A stretch of 64,000 nt of DNA from Polymorphospora lycopeni (GTDB lineage Bacteria; Actinomycetota; Actinomycetes; Mycobacteriales; Micromonosporaceae). This document shows positions 24,642 through 33,284 of the stretch, one piece after another. Position 1 is the first letter of the stretch; each line of letters begins with the position of its first letter. The DNA is taken from the NCBI RefSeq assembly GCF_042237075.1, contig NZ_JBCGDC010000025.1:13838-77837 (forward strand), given 5' to 3'. The position numbers and the translations under genes were made by a program. Below the pieces are notes generated by a model. The model made no database searches. It had not been told where the DNA came from and saw only the letters and a list, made by a program, of their open reading frames with translations.

Positions 24642-25619
24642 ATGGCTGAACGCGAGGTGGACGTCGCCGCGGTGACCGCCGTGGTCGACTCCTCCGCGGG
24701 CAGCCGCCGGCCCGCCGCACCCCCGTCGCTGTCGGTCGCCGACGACGGTGCCCTGCTGCGCGTACGGGCCCGGTTGCCCGAGTTCACCGGCGCCCTGCTG
24801 CGGGTCGCCGACCAGGTGCTCAGCGACCCCGACGCCGCCGCCCGGGCGACCATCGTCGAACTGGCCGAACGCAGCGGCACCTCGCCCGCCACGGTCACCC
24901 GCTTCTGCCGCGCGCTGGGCTACGAGGGGTACGCCGAACTGCGGCTCGGCATCGCCGCCGAGACCGGCCGGGCCCGCTCCGCCGGCTGGAGCATCGACAT
25001 CGGCCGGGAGATCCAGCCCGGCGACCCGCTCGACCGGGTGCTCGACCAGATCATGGCGGCCGACACCCGGGCCATGCACGACACCGCCGCGCTGCTCGAC
25101 CTGGCCGAGGTCGAGCGCGCCGCCGACGCCATCGCCGGCGCGCAGCGGGTCAACATCTTCGGCGCCAGCGGTAGCGCGCTGGTCGGCGAGGAACTGCAGT
25201 TCAGCCTGCACCGCATCGGTGTGGCGGCCTGGGCCTGGACCGACGTGCACAACGGACTGGCCAGCGCCGCCCTCCAGCGGGCCGGTGACGTCGCCGTCGG
25301 GATCTCCCACAGTGGACAGACCCGGGAGACGATCGAGATGCTCGCCGAGGCCGGCAGCCACGGCGCCACCACGGTCGCGCTGACCAGCTTCCCGCGCTCG
25401 CCGCTGGCCGAGCTGGCCGACATCGTGCTGGTGACCGCCACCCAGGCGACCACCTTCCGGCCCGACGCGCTCTCCGCCCGGCACCCGCAACTGGTGGTGC
25501 TCGACCTGCTCTACATCGCGGTGGCGCAGCGTACCCACGACGTGGCGCACGCGGCGTTCCAGCGCACCGCCCAGGCCGTCGACGGTCACAAGGCCGCCAA
25601 GGACGGGGGTGCGGCGTGA
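24642..25619 (+). CDS. RpiR-family transcriptional regulator (HTH plus SIS)
   Basis: 325 residues. The N-terminal HTH is near 65-120: ATIVELAERSGTSPATVTRF, CRALGYEGYAELR. The SIS phosphosugar-binding domain is near 160-290: NIFGASGSALVGEELQFSL and SHSGQTRETIEMLAEA. Family members sense phosphosugars such as GlcNAc-6-P or MurNAc-6-P. It is first in an operon with the SIS protein and a sugar importer, and divergent from the kinase that would make its ligand. This is a feedback arrangement by inference. The stop overlaps a GTG of the next frame (GTGA). Confidence 0.9.
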   Translation: MAEREVDVAAVTAVVDSSAGSRRPAAPPSLSVADDGALLRVRARLPEFTGALLRVADQVLSDPDAAARATIVELAERSGTSPATVTRFCRALGYEGYAELRLGIAAETGRARSAGWSIDIGREIQPGDPLDRVLDQIMAADTRAMHDTAALLDLAEVERAADAIAGAQRVNIFGASGSALVGEELQFSLHRIGVAAWAWTDVHNGLASAALQRAGDVAVGISHSGQTRETIEMLAEAGSHGATTVALTSFPRSPLAELADIVLVTATQATTFRPDALSARHPQLVVLDLLYIAVAQRTHDVAHAAFQRTAQAVDGHKAAKDGGAA

Positions 25620-25651
25620 CCGGGCTTGACGAGCGCAGCGAGAGGGGCCAC

Positions 25652-26401
25652 GTGGTCAGCATGCAGGGGTACGCGGACGCCGTACGGCCGGTTCTCGACC
25701 GGCTGCTCGACTCCGAGGCCGCCGGCATCGCCCGGGCCGCCGACCTGATCGCCGGGAGCCTGCGCGAAGGCGGTGTGCTCCAGGCGTTCGGCGCCGGCCA
25801 CTCCGAGGCGTTCGCCGCCGAACTCGTCGCCCGGGCCGGCGGGCTGGTGCCCACCAACCAGCTGTCGCTACGCGACCTGGTGTTGCACGGCGACGCCTCC
25901 CGGGACGTGCTCGGCGACCCCAAGCTCGAACGCGACCCCGCAATCGCCCACCAGATCTACGCGCTCGCGGCGCCACAGCCGCGTGACGTGTTCGTGGTGG
26001 CGTCCCAGTCCGGCATCAACGGCTCGGTCGTCGAGCTGGCGACGCTGGTCAAGGCCCGCGGCCACCACCTGGTCGCGGTCACCTCCGTCGAGCACACCGC
26101 GCGGGTCGCACCACGGCACCCGTCCGGCCAGCGGCTCGCCGACATCGCCGACGTCGTGCTGGACAACGGCGCGCCGTACGGCGACGCACTGCTGCCGCTG
26201 ACCAGCGGCGGCGCGGTCTGTGCGGTCTCCTCGGTCACCGCGGCGCTGCTCGCGCAGCTGCTGACCGCAGAGGTCGTACGACGGTTCCAAGTAGCCGGTG
26301 AGGTACCCCCGATCTACCTCTCCGCGAACGTCCCCGGCGGGGACGAACACAACACCGCGCTCGAGTCGCGGTACGCCGGACGTATCCGGCGCACCGCCTG
26401 A
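25652..26401 (+). CDS. SIS-domain phosphosugar protein (UPF0309-type)
   Basis: 249 residues from GTG 25652 with GAGAGGGG five bases before; a GTG at 25616 coupled to the RpiR stop is the alternative. Single SIS domain: VLQAFGAGHSEAFAAELVAR, VFVVASQSGINGSVVELATL, VTSVEHTARVAPRHPSG. Such proteins bind, isomerise or cleave phosphorylated amino sugars. Its place between RpiR and the importer points to GlcNAc-6-P or a related compound. No lyase motif of MurQ was recognised. Confidence 0.82.
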   Translation: MVSMQGYADAVRPVLDRLLDSEAAGIARAADLIAGSLREGGVLQAFGAGHSEAFAAELVARAGGLVPTNQLSLRDLVLHGDASRDVLGDPKLERDPAIAHQIYALAAPQPRDVFVVASQSGINGSVVELATLVKARGHHLVAVTSVEHTARVAPRHPSGQRLADIADVVLDNGAPYGDALLPLTSGGAVCAVSSVTAALLAQLLTAEVVRRFQVAGEVPPIYLSANVPGGDEHNTALESRYAGRIRRTA

Positions 26402-26458
26402 CCCGTGCCATCCGATAACTCGAATTCGACGCGACGTAACCGATCCGAGGAGCGAGAC

Positions 26459-27892
26459 ATGTCCGCAACCCCCGACAACACGTCGGACCTCACCCGGCGC
26501 ACGGTTCTGCGCCGGGCCGCCACGGTCGGCCTGCTCGCCACGCCGGCCGCCGGCCTGCTCAGCGCCTGTGTCGGCAGCGGTGGCGACGAGCCCCAGGAGC
26601 AGGCGGAGGGCGAGAAGACCGCCGAGAACCCGCTCGGTGTCGACCCGAAGGCGCCGCTGGAGATCGTGATCTTCAACGGTGGCTACGGCGAGAAGTACGC
26701 CACCGACGTGCACCAGCCGCTGTACAAGACGAAGTTCCCCGAGGCCGAGATCAAGCACTCGGCGACGCAGGAGATCGCGACCACGCTCCAGCCGCGGTTC
26801 GCCGGCGGCAACCCGCCGGACTTCGTGAACAACTCCGGCACCAAGTTCATGGACTTCGGCGCGCTGGTGCAGGACGGCCAGATGCAGGACCTGACCGAAC
26901 TGTTCGACGCCCCGTCGGTCGACGACCCGGCCAAGAAGGTCCGCGACACCCTGATCGCCGGCACCGTCGAGCAGGGCGTCTACAACGGCAAGCCGTTCGT
27001 GCTCTTCTACGTCTTCACCGTGTACGGCCTGTGGTACTCCGACAAGCTGTTCAAGGAGAAGGGCTGGGCGCCGCCGAAGACCTGGGCGGAGTTCACCGCG
27101 CTGCTGGACACCATCAAGGCCGCCGGCATCACGCCGTACTCGTACGCCGGCAAGAACGCCCCGTACTACCAGTACCTGGTGATCCTGTCGACGGCCGCGA
27201 AGATCGGTGGACCGGACGTCCTGAAGAACATCGACAACCTGCAGGACGGCGCGTGGACGGCCGAGCCGGTCAAGCAGGCCGCCGAACTGTGGGCGGAGAT
27301 CGGCGCCAAGTACATGGACAAGAGCCACGAGGGTCTGATCCACACCGAGGTGCAGCTTCAGCAGAACCAGGGCAAGGTGGCGTTCTACCCCAGCGGTTCG
27401 TGGCTGGAGGCCGAGCAGACCCAGTCGACGCCGGACGGCTTCAACTACGCGGTGATGCCGATCCCGTCGGCGACCTCGGCGGACAAGCTGCCGGGGACCG
27501 CGGTGTACGCGGCCCCCGGTGAGGGCTACTTCGTCGCCGCCAAGGGCAAGAACCCGCGCGGCGGCATGGAGTACATGCGCCAGATGCTGTCGAAGGCCGG
27601 CACCAAGGGCTTCATCGAGCTCAACAAGTCGCTGACCGCGGTCGCGGGCTCGTCCGACGGCATCCCGCTGACGCCCGGCCTGACCAGCGCCAGCGCCGCG
27701 CTGTCCGCGTCCGCGCAGGACGCCTTCAACTACCGGTTCCCGGACTGGTACAAGGAGCTGGACACCGAGCTGCGTACCGCGACCAACGCCCTGATGTTCG
27801 GGCGGGAGAACGCCACGCAGTTCGTCGAGCGGATGCAGAAGAAGGCGGACGCCATCAAGTCCGACTCGTCCATCACGAAGTTCTCGCGCTGA
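26459..27892 (+). CDS. N-acetylglucosamine/chitobiose-type ABC transporter binding lipoprotein (second copy)
   Basis: 477 residues. RRTVLRRA (twin-arginine-like), then lipobox LLSAC with Cys37. Body: PLEIVIFNGGYGEKYATDVH, QPRFAGGNPPDFVNNSGTK, VLFYVFTVYGLWYSDKLF, and the end DSSITKFSR. The parallel with the protein at 20033 runs along the whole length, so the two operons are duplicates. ATG at 26459 behind GAGGAG. Followed after 16 bases by its permease, without the hairpin of the first operon. Confidence 0.9.
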   Translation: MSATPDNTSDLTRRTVLRRAATVGLLATPAAGLLSACVGSGGDEPQEQAEGEKTAENPLGVDPKAPLEIVIFNGGYGEKYATDVHQPLYKTKFPEAEIKHSATQEIATTLQPRFAGGNPPDFVNNSGTKFMDFGALVQDGQMQDLTELFDAPSVDDPAKKVRDTLIAGTVEQGVYNGKPFVLFYVFTVYGLWYSDKLFKEKGWAPPKTWAEFTALLDTIKAAGITPYSYAGKNAPYYQYLVILSTAAKIGGPDVLKNIDNLQDGAWTAEPVKQAAELWAEIGAKYMDKSHEGLIHTEVQLQQNQGKVAFYPSGSWLEAEQTQSTPDGFNYAVMPIPSATSADKLPGTAVYAAPGEGYFVAAKGKNPRGGMEYMRQMLSKAGTKGFIELNKSLTAVAGSSDGIPLTPGLTSASAALSASAQDAFNYRFPDWYKELDTELRTATNALMFGRENATQFVERMQKKADAIKSDSSITKFSR

Positions 27893-27908
27893 TCGGAGTA
27901 CCGGGGTC

Positions 27909-28817
27909 ATGCGGCACGGCAAGTACCCGTTCGTCATAGGGTTCCTTCTGGCACCCGTGACGCTGTACGTCGTTTTCGTCATCGCGCCGTACGCGCAGGC
28001 GTTCTACATGGCGGCGACCAACTGGCGCGGCCTGTCGCCGGGACAGTTCGTCGGGTTCGAAAACTTCGAGCGTCTGTTCCAGGACGACGTTTTCTGGAAG
28101 GCGTTGCAGCACCACGGCGTTCTGCTGCTTGCCCTGCCGCTGCTCACGATCGCGATCGCCCTGTTCCTGGCGTTCATGCTGAACGTCGGCGGCGGGGCGA
28201 AGCAGGGGGTCATGGTCGGGGTCCGGGGGTCGAAGTTCTACCGGGTGGTGTTCTTCCTCCCCCAGGTCCTGGCCGTGGCCATCCTCGGTGTGCTGTTCCA
28301 GGCGGTGTACCGCGCCGACGAGTCGGGTCTGATCAACGGTCTGCTCGGCGGCCTCGGCATGGAACCGCTCGGCTTCCTGATCAATCCCGACATCGCCCTG
28401 TGGTCGATCATCGGGGTGCTGGTCTGGCAGGCCGTCGGCTTCTACGTCGTACTGTTCTCCGCCGGGATGGCGTCGATCCCGAAGGACATCTACGAGGCGG
28501 CGATGCTCGACGGCGCCTCCCGGGTCGGCCTGTTCTTCCGGGTCACCATCCCGCTGCTGTGGGACACGCTCCAGGTCGCCTGGGTCTATCTGGGCATCAT
28601 GGCGTTCGACGCGTTCGCGATCGTCTGGACGCTCTCGGTCGACCAGGGCGGCCCGGACGGGTCGACCACGGTGCTCGGCGCCGAGATCTACCGGAACGCG
28701 TTCGTCTTCTCGAAGTACGGCTACGCCTCGGCGATGGGCGTCGCGCTGTTCTTCCTGACGCTCACCTTCGCCGCGCTGAGCCTGCGGGTCAGCCGGCGCG
28801 AATCCGTCGAGATGTGA
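27909..28817 (+). CDS. Sugar ABC transporter permease, NgcF/UgpA type (second copy)
   Basis: 302 residues with six helices; opening MRHGKYPFVIGFLLAPVTLY. EAA loop DIYEAAMLDGASRVGLFFRV. Same length as its paralogue at 21514. Encoded in the RpiR operon. Confidence 0.92.
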   Translation: MRHGKYPFVIGFLLAPVTLYVVFVIAPYAQAFYMAATNWRGLSPGQFVGFENFERLFQDDVFWKALQHHGVLLLALPLLTIAIALFLAFMLNVGGGAKQGVMVGVRGSKFYRVVFFLPQVLAVAILGVLFQAVYRADESGLINGLLGGLGMEPLGFLINPDIALWSIIGVLVWQAVGFYVVLFSAGMASIPKDIYEAAMLDGASRVGLFFRVTIPLLWDTLQVAWVYLGIMAFDAFAIVWTLSVDQGGPDGSTTVLGAEIYRNAFVFSKYGYASAMGVALFFLTLTFAALSLRVSRRESVEM

Positions 28818-28830
28818 GGGAGGTCGGACG

Positions 28831-29757
28831 ATGACCATCGGTACTGACAAACCCGCCCCGGTCCAGCCCGCCCCGCCTCCGTCCCGGGGGGCGCGGCGGC
28901 ACGGCCGGGAGGGCACCAAACGCGAGGTCGGCCTGCTGTCCTCGGTCGGACACATCTTCCTGGTGGTGTGGGCGGCGCTGGTGATCCTGCCGCTGCTGTG
29001 GACCTTCCTCGCGTCGTTCAAGAACAACGAAGAGATCTTCGGCAACGCCTGGTCGCTGCCGGGTGCGCTGCGGTTCGAGAACTGGGCCCGCGCCTGGGAA
29101 GAGGCGCACGTCGGCCAGTACTTCCTGAACAGCGTCTTCGTCGTCGGGGTGAGCACCTTCGGCACGATGCTGCTCGGTTCGATGGCCGCGTACGTCCTGG
29201 CCCGTTACAAGTTCTTCGGCAACCGGGCGATCTACTACCTGTTCGTCTCGGGGCTGGCGTTCCCGGTGTTCCTGGCCCTGGTGCCGCTGTTCTTCGTGGT
29301 CCGCAACCTGGGCCTGTTCAACACCCACACCGGGCTGATCCTGGTCTACATCTCGTATTCGCTGCCGTTCACGGTGTTCTTCCTGGCGGCGTTCTTCAAG
29401 ACGTTGCCGAACTCGGTGGCCGAGGCGGCGATGATCGACGGCTGCTCGCATACCCGGCTGTTCTTCCGGGTGATGATGCCGATGGCGAAGCCGGGCCTGA
29501 TCAGCATCACCATCTTCAACATCATCGGGCAGTGGAACCAGTACATCCTGCCGCTGGCGATCATTCCCGGCACCGATGTCGAGGACAAGTGGGTGCTGAC
29601 CCAGGGCATCGCCAACATCAACACCTCGGCCGGCTTCAACGCCGACTGGGGCGGCCTGTTCGCCGCGCTGACCATGGCGATCCTGCCGATGATCATCATA
29701 TACGCCATCTTCCAACGCCAGATCCAGTCCGGCCTCACCGCCGGCGCCGTCAAGTAG
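28831..29757 (+). CDS. Sugar ABC transporter permease, NgcG/UgpE type (second copy)
   Basis: 308 residues, ATG behind GGGAGG. A Pro- and Arg-rich cytoplasmic N-terminus precedes six helices. EAA loop SVAEAAMIDGCSHTRLFFRV; C-terminus FQRQIQSGLTAGAVK. Last gene of the RpiR-SIS-importer operon; palindrome A3 begins 8 bases after the stop. Confidence 0.92.
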   Translation: MTIGTDKPAPVQPAPPPSRGARRHGREGTKREVGLLSSVGHIFLVVWAALVILPLLWTFLASFKNNEEIFGNAWSLPGALRFENWARAWEEAHVGQYFLNSVFVVGVSTFGTMLLGSMAAYVLARYKFFGNRAIYYLFVSGLAFPVFLALVPLFFVVRNLGLFNTHTGLILVYISYSLPFTVFFLAAFFKTLPNSVAEAAMIDGCSHTRLFFRVMMPMAKPGLISITIFNIIGQWNQYILPLAIIPGTDVEDKWVLTQGIANINTSAGFNADWGGLFAALTMAILPMIIIYAIFQRQIQSGLTAGAVK

Positions 29758-29764
29758 TTCCCCG

Positions 29765-29822
29765 CGATCTTGCACTTGTCGCCCGACAAATCCGACGAAC
29801 AGGGGAGATAACCGCAAGATCG
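29765..29822. repeat. 58-bp palindromic repeat family A, copy 3, between genes
   Basis: Ends CGATCTTGC and GCAAGATCG, 58 bp, most like copy 2. It immediately follows the permease stop, so here it may act as a terminator. Confidence 0.85.
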
Positions 29823-29873
29823 CGAGAGCCCGGGATGGCGAGAGTTGTCGCAGGTGGGCGGCACAATGAGGCC

Positions 29874-31586
29874 ATGCTGGTGGCGGTCGTACCCGACGGC
29901 CCCGACGCCGGACCCGGCGTCGGGGCCGTCAGGGCTGGGCGGCTGCTCCGGCTCGACCACGCCGGGCGGCCCGACGGGGCGCCGGAAACCGTCACCGACC
30001 TCGCCGCCGCAGTCGCCGACCTGGAGAAACGGCACCGGCCCCGGTGGCTGTGGCCGTCGACCGCGACCGCCTACCCACCGCTGCTGCACGCCGGCATCCG
30101 CGTCGACCGCTGCCACGACGTCGAGCTGACCGAGGCGCTGCTGCTCGGCCACGCCGGCCGCTGGGGCGAGCCGCGCGCCCTGCCCGCCGCCCTGGCCCGG
30201 ATCACCGGGGCGCCGGTGCCGCCCGACCCGCCGCCCCGGCCCGCCGCACCGCCCGGCGACCTGCAGGGCACCCTGTTCGAGACCGCCGCCGCACCACCGG
30301 CCACGCCCGGCTCCGACCAGCTCCGGGCCCTGACCGACGTGTACGCCGACCAGCGGCGCCGGATCGCCGGCACCGACTCGCCCGGCCGGTTCCGGCTGCT
30401 GGTCGCCGCCGAGTCGGCCGGTGCCCTGATCGCCGCCGAGATGGGCGCCGACGGCCTGCCGTGGCGGGCCGACGTACACGACGAACTGCTGGTGGAACTG
30501 CTCGGCGAACCGTCCCGGGTCGGTGGGCCGCCCCGCCGGCTGGTCGAGCTGAACGCGCGGATCGCCGACGCGTTCGGCGTACGGCAGTTGCACGCCGAGT
30601 CGCCGGCCGAGGTGCTGCGCGCCTTCGCCCGCGCCGGCATCGACGTGCCGAACACCCGGGCCTGGGTGCTGCGCGGCGTCGACCACCCGGCCGTGCCGCT
30701 GCTGCTGGAGTTCAAGGAGCTGTACCGGATCTGGACCGCGCACGGCTGGGCGTGGTGCGACACCTGGGTGCGCGACGGTCGGTTCCGCCCCGAATACGTG
30801 CCGGGCGGGGTCGTCTCCGGCCGTTGGGCCACCCGGGGCGGCGGTGCCCTGCAGATCCCGAAGGTGGTCCGGCGGGCCGTGCGCGCCGATCCCGGCTGGC
30901 GCCTCGTGGTCGCCGACGCCGGCCAGTTGGAGCCGAGGGTGCTCGCCGCGGTCTCCGGCGACGCCCGGCTGGCCGCCGCCGGGCAGGCCGCCGACCTCTA
31001 CGCGGCCCTGGCCCACGACTCGTTCGGCGGTGACCGGGCGAAGGCGAAGCTGGCCCTGCTCGGCGCCATGTACGGCCAGACCGGCGGCATGGCGGCTCCG
31101 GCGCTCGCCGTACTGCGGCGCAGTTATCCGCTGGCCTACGACCACGTCGAGTCGGCGGCCCGGACCGGGGAGGCCGGCGGGCTGGTCCGGTCGTGGCTGG
31201 GGCGTACCTGCCCGCCGGCGTCGGTGGTGATCCGCGACGAGGACGGGTTCGACGCGTTCGACGCACCGGCCGACCCGGTCCGGCCCCGGTCGGCGGACCG
31301 GGCCCGGGGCCGGTTCACCCGCAACTTCGTCATCCAGGCGACGGCCGCCGAGTGGGCGCTGACGATGCTGGCCACGCTGCGCGGCGAGTTGGCCGCGACC
31401 CCGGCCCGGCTGGTGTTCTTCCAGCACGACGAAGTGCTGGTGCACTGCCCGGCGGGGGACGCCGACCGGGTCGCCGCGCTGGTCCGGGCGGCCGGGGTCC
31501 GGGCCACCCGGCTGCTCTTCGGCGACACCCCGGTGCGGTTCCCGCTCGACCTGTCCGTCGTGGAGTGCTACGCCGACGCGAAGTAG
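29874..31586 (+). CDS. Family-A DNA polymerase (bifunctional 3'-5' exonuclease/polymerase type)
   Basis: 570 residues, much shorter than Pol I (about 900) because the 5'-nuclease domain is missing. The first 150 residues are a degenerate exonuclease-like domain. Polymerase motifs are present: motif A VVADAGQLEPRVLAAVSG, the O-helix KAKLALLGAMYGQT (Lys, Tyr, Gly), FVIQATAAEWAL and motif C FFQHDEVLV with the catalytic HDE. It resembles the stand-alone polymerase annotated in many actinomycetes, presumably for repair synthesis. ATG at 29874 with GAGG very close; alternatives are few. Not linked to its neighbours by function. Confidence 0.88.
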   Translation: MLVAVVPDGPDAGPGVGAVRAGRLLRLDHAGRPDGAPETVTDLAAAVADLEKRHRPRWLWPSTATAYPPLLHAGIRVDRCHDVELTEALLLGHAGRWGEPRALPAALARITGAPVPPDPPPRPAAPPGDLQGTLFETAAAPPATPGSDQLRALTDVYADQRRRIAGTDSPGRFRLLVAAESAGALIAAEMGADGLPWRADVHDELLVELLGEPSRVGGPPRRLVELNARIADAFGVRQLHAESPAEVLRAFARAGIDVPNTRAWVLRGVDHPAVPLLLEFKELYRIWTAHGWAWCDTWVRDGRFRPEYVPGGVVSGRWATRGGGALQIPKVVRRAVRADPGWRLVVADAGQLEPRVLAAVSGDARLAAAGQAADLYAALAHDSFGGDRAKAKLALLGAMYGQTGGMAAPALAVLRRSYPLAYDHVESAARTGEAGGLVRSWLGRTCPPASVVIRDEDGFDAFDAPADPVRPRSADRARGRFTRNFVIQATAAEWALTMLATLRGELAATPARLVFFQHDEVLVHCPAGDADRVAALVRAAGVRATRLLFGDTPVRFPLDLSVVECYADAK

Positions 31587-31808
31587 CGACGCCGCGTACG
31601 CCCGGAAGTCGGCACGCCCGGGCGGCGACACCGTGGGCGCGGCGGATCGTTGGTCCGTTGTGCGTTCCACGGGGGTGGTCGCCCGGCGTGGAGCGCCGCG
31701 GCCGTCCCCGGACCGGCGGAGCCGGTCCCGATCGAACAGATACACCTCCCGGGCGCGGCCGGCTGTCCCGGGCGGGGTGGTCGGTCACCGATGGTGGAGG
31801 TGACGTAG

Positions 31809-32420
31809 CTGAATCGCACCGCAGGACTGATAATCGCCGCGGGCGGGGGGCGCCGGATCGGCGGCCCGGAGGCGTTGTTGCACCAGGGCGACAAGTCGCT
31901 GGTGGACCAGATGTTGGAGACCGTACGTGACGGCGGGTGTGCGCCGGTGGTCGTGGTACTCGGCGCGGCGGCGCACCGGGTACGCAAGACCGCCGGGCTG
32001 ACCGGCGCCAAGGTGGTCGTGAACCGCAAGTGGGGGACCGGGGTCGGCTCGTCGATGCGGGCGGGGCTGGACGCGCTGGCCGACGACGACGTCGAGGCGG
32101 TCGTGGTGGTGCCGGTGGACATGCCGGGCGTCACCGCCGACGCGGTACGGCGGGTGGCGGCGCTGCCGTACCCGGACGTGCTGGTCTGTGCCACGTACGA
32201 GGGCCTGCGCAGCTATCCGATGCTGTTCGGGCGGCGGCACTGGCCGGGCATCGCGTCGCTGACCAACGCGGACGTCGGCGCGCGGGCCTACCTGCTGGCG
32301 CACAAGGACGACATCGTCGAGATCTCCTGTGACGGGATCGCCGACGGTGCGCGGGTCGACTCGCCGGAACTGGTCGAGGCGTGGGGGTTGACGGTGCCGG
32401 CCCAGCGCGAGGGGGACTGA
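31809..32420 (+). CDS. MobA-like nucleotidyltransferase with an apparent CTG start
   Basis: 203 residues. The NTP-binding motif AGLIIAAGGGRRIGG sits at the very start and VVVPVDMPGVTADAV holds the metal-binding Asp. These are the marks of the MobA/MocA group that handles molybdenum cofactor or similar cytidylyl transfers. No ATG/GTG/TTG lies between an in-frame TAG (31806-31808) and this motif. The CTG right after that stop has GGAGG 8 bases upstream. A start at the later TTG (31875) would delete the nucleotide-binding loop. Usual family Lys in the loop is replaced by Glu (GGPEALL). Confidence 0.75.
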   Translation: MNRTAGLIIAAGGGRRIGGPEALLHQGDKSLVDQMLETVRDGGCAPVVVVLGAAAHRVRKTAGLTGAKVVVNRKWGTGVGSSMRAGLDALADDDVEAVVVVPVDMPGVTADAVRRVAALPYPDVLVCATYEGLRSYPMLFGRRHWPGIASLTNADVGARAYLLAHKDDIVEISCDGIADGARVDSPELVEAWGLTVPAQREGD

Positions 32421-32425
32421 CGCCG

Positions 32426-32459
32426 GGGGGCCGGGTCGCGTGTGCGCGGCCCGGCCCCC
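32426..32459. terminator. Bidirectional terminator between convergent genes
   Basis: GGGGGCCGGG and CCCGGCCCCC form a perfect 10-bp stem with a 14-base loop, 5 bases after one stop and 15 bases from the opposing stop. Confidence 0.7.
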
Positions 32460-32474
32460 TCGGCCGTCCGATCT

Positions 32475-33284
32475 TCAGATCTCGATGTCGAATCTGCGCA
32501 GCACGGCCGGGGCGATCAGGCCGGCGGCGGCGAGCAGGGAGATGACGGTGAAGACGCCGCGCAGCACCACGGTCTCGACCTTGCTGCCGGCCTTGATGGC
32601 GATCTTGTCGGGGAGGCTGATCATCCGCCACATCCGCCGCTTGATCGGGATCGGCCACAGGATCGGCACCCCGCTGCGGGTGATCATGTCGCCGAGGATG
32701 TGGACGAAACAGCCCACCCCGACGGCCAGGCCGATCATCGGATAGCCGCGGTCGCCGGGCAGGTTGAGGAAGGTGAAGTAGGCGGCGGCGGCCGACACGA
32801 GGGTGACGATGACCCAGCCGGCGCGCTTGGCCCACTCGTCGAACAGGCCGCGCAGCGCCAGGCCGATCATGAAGAAGAGGATGCCGATGACGGCCCACTT
32901 GCCGTACGCGGCGCACAGCGCCGTCGTTCCCCAGCCGACCAGCACGGTGAACGGGATGGTGTGGGTCAGGGTCCGGTGGCCGTTGTTGCGGTGCGGGTCC
33001 TTGCTGAGCTTGGTGGCGTGGTAGACGCCGAGTGAGATCTTCTCGACCACCTCGGCGATGAAGAGCGAGACCACCCCGAAGGTCTTGGCCACGGTGGCGC
33101 CGCCCTGGTTGCGGGTGACCTTGCCGGACAGGTCGAGGTCGGGGAAGAGTGCCGCACCGGCGCAGACCGCGGTACCGACGGCGATGGCCAGCGGTGACTG
33201 TTCGTAGTCGGCGAACTGGTGCAGGGCCCAGGAACCCGCCAGCCAGACGGTGGCGCCCGAAAGCGCGTGCGATGGCCCCATCAT
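32475..33284 (-). CDS. YdjM-like (LexA-regulated hydrolase family) membrane protein
   Basis: 269 residues, several membrane helices. The N-terminus MMGPSHALSGATVWLAGSWA, then ALFPDLDLSGKVTRN, HRTLTHTIPFTVLVGWG and FVHILGDMITRSGVPILWP, give the conserved His/Asp pattern (THxxxG, PDxD, HxxxD, TxxG) of the DUF457/YdjM metal-dependent hydrolase family. Substrate unknown. ATG behind GGAGGG. No clear LexA box upstream. Confidence 0.85.
   Translation of the reverse strand: MMGPSHALSGATVWLAGSWALHQFADYEQSPLAIAVGTAVCAGAALFPDLDLSGKVTRNQGGATVAKTFGVVSLFIAEVVEKISLGVYHATKLSKDPHRNNGHRTLTHTIPFTVLVGWGTTALCAAYGKWAVIGILFFMIGLALRGLFDEWAKRAGWVIVTLVSAAAAYFTFLNLPGDRGYPMIGLAVGVGCFVHILGDMITRSGVPILWPIPIKRRMWRMISLPDKIAIKAGSKVETVVLRGVFTVISLLAAAGLIAPAVLRRFDIEI

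Noticed and set aside
29874..31586. The short family-A polymerase as part of a prophage
   Set aside because: No integrase, capsid, terminase or lysis genes are nearby, and base composition does not change.
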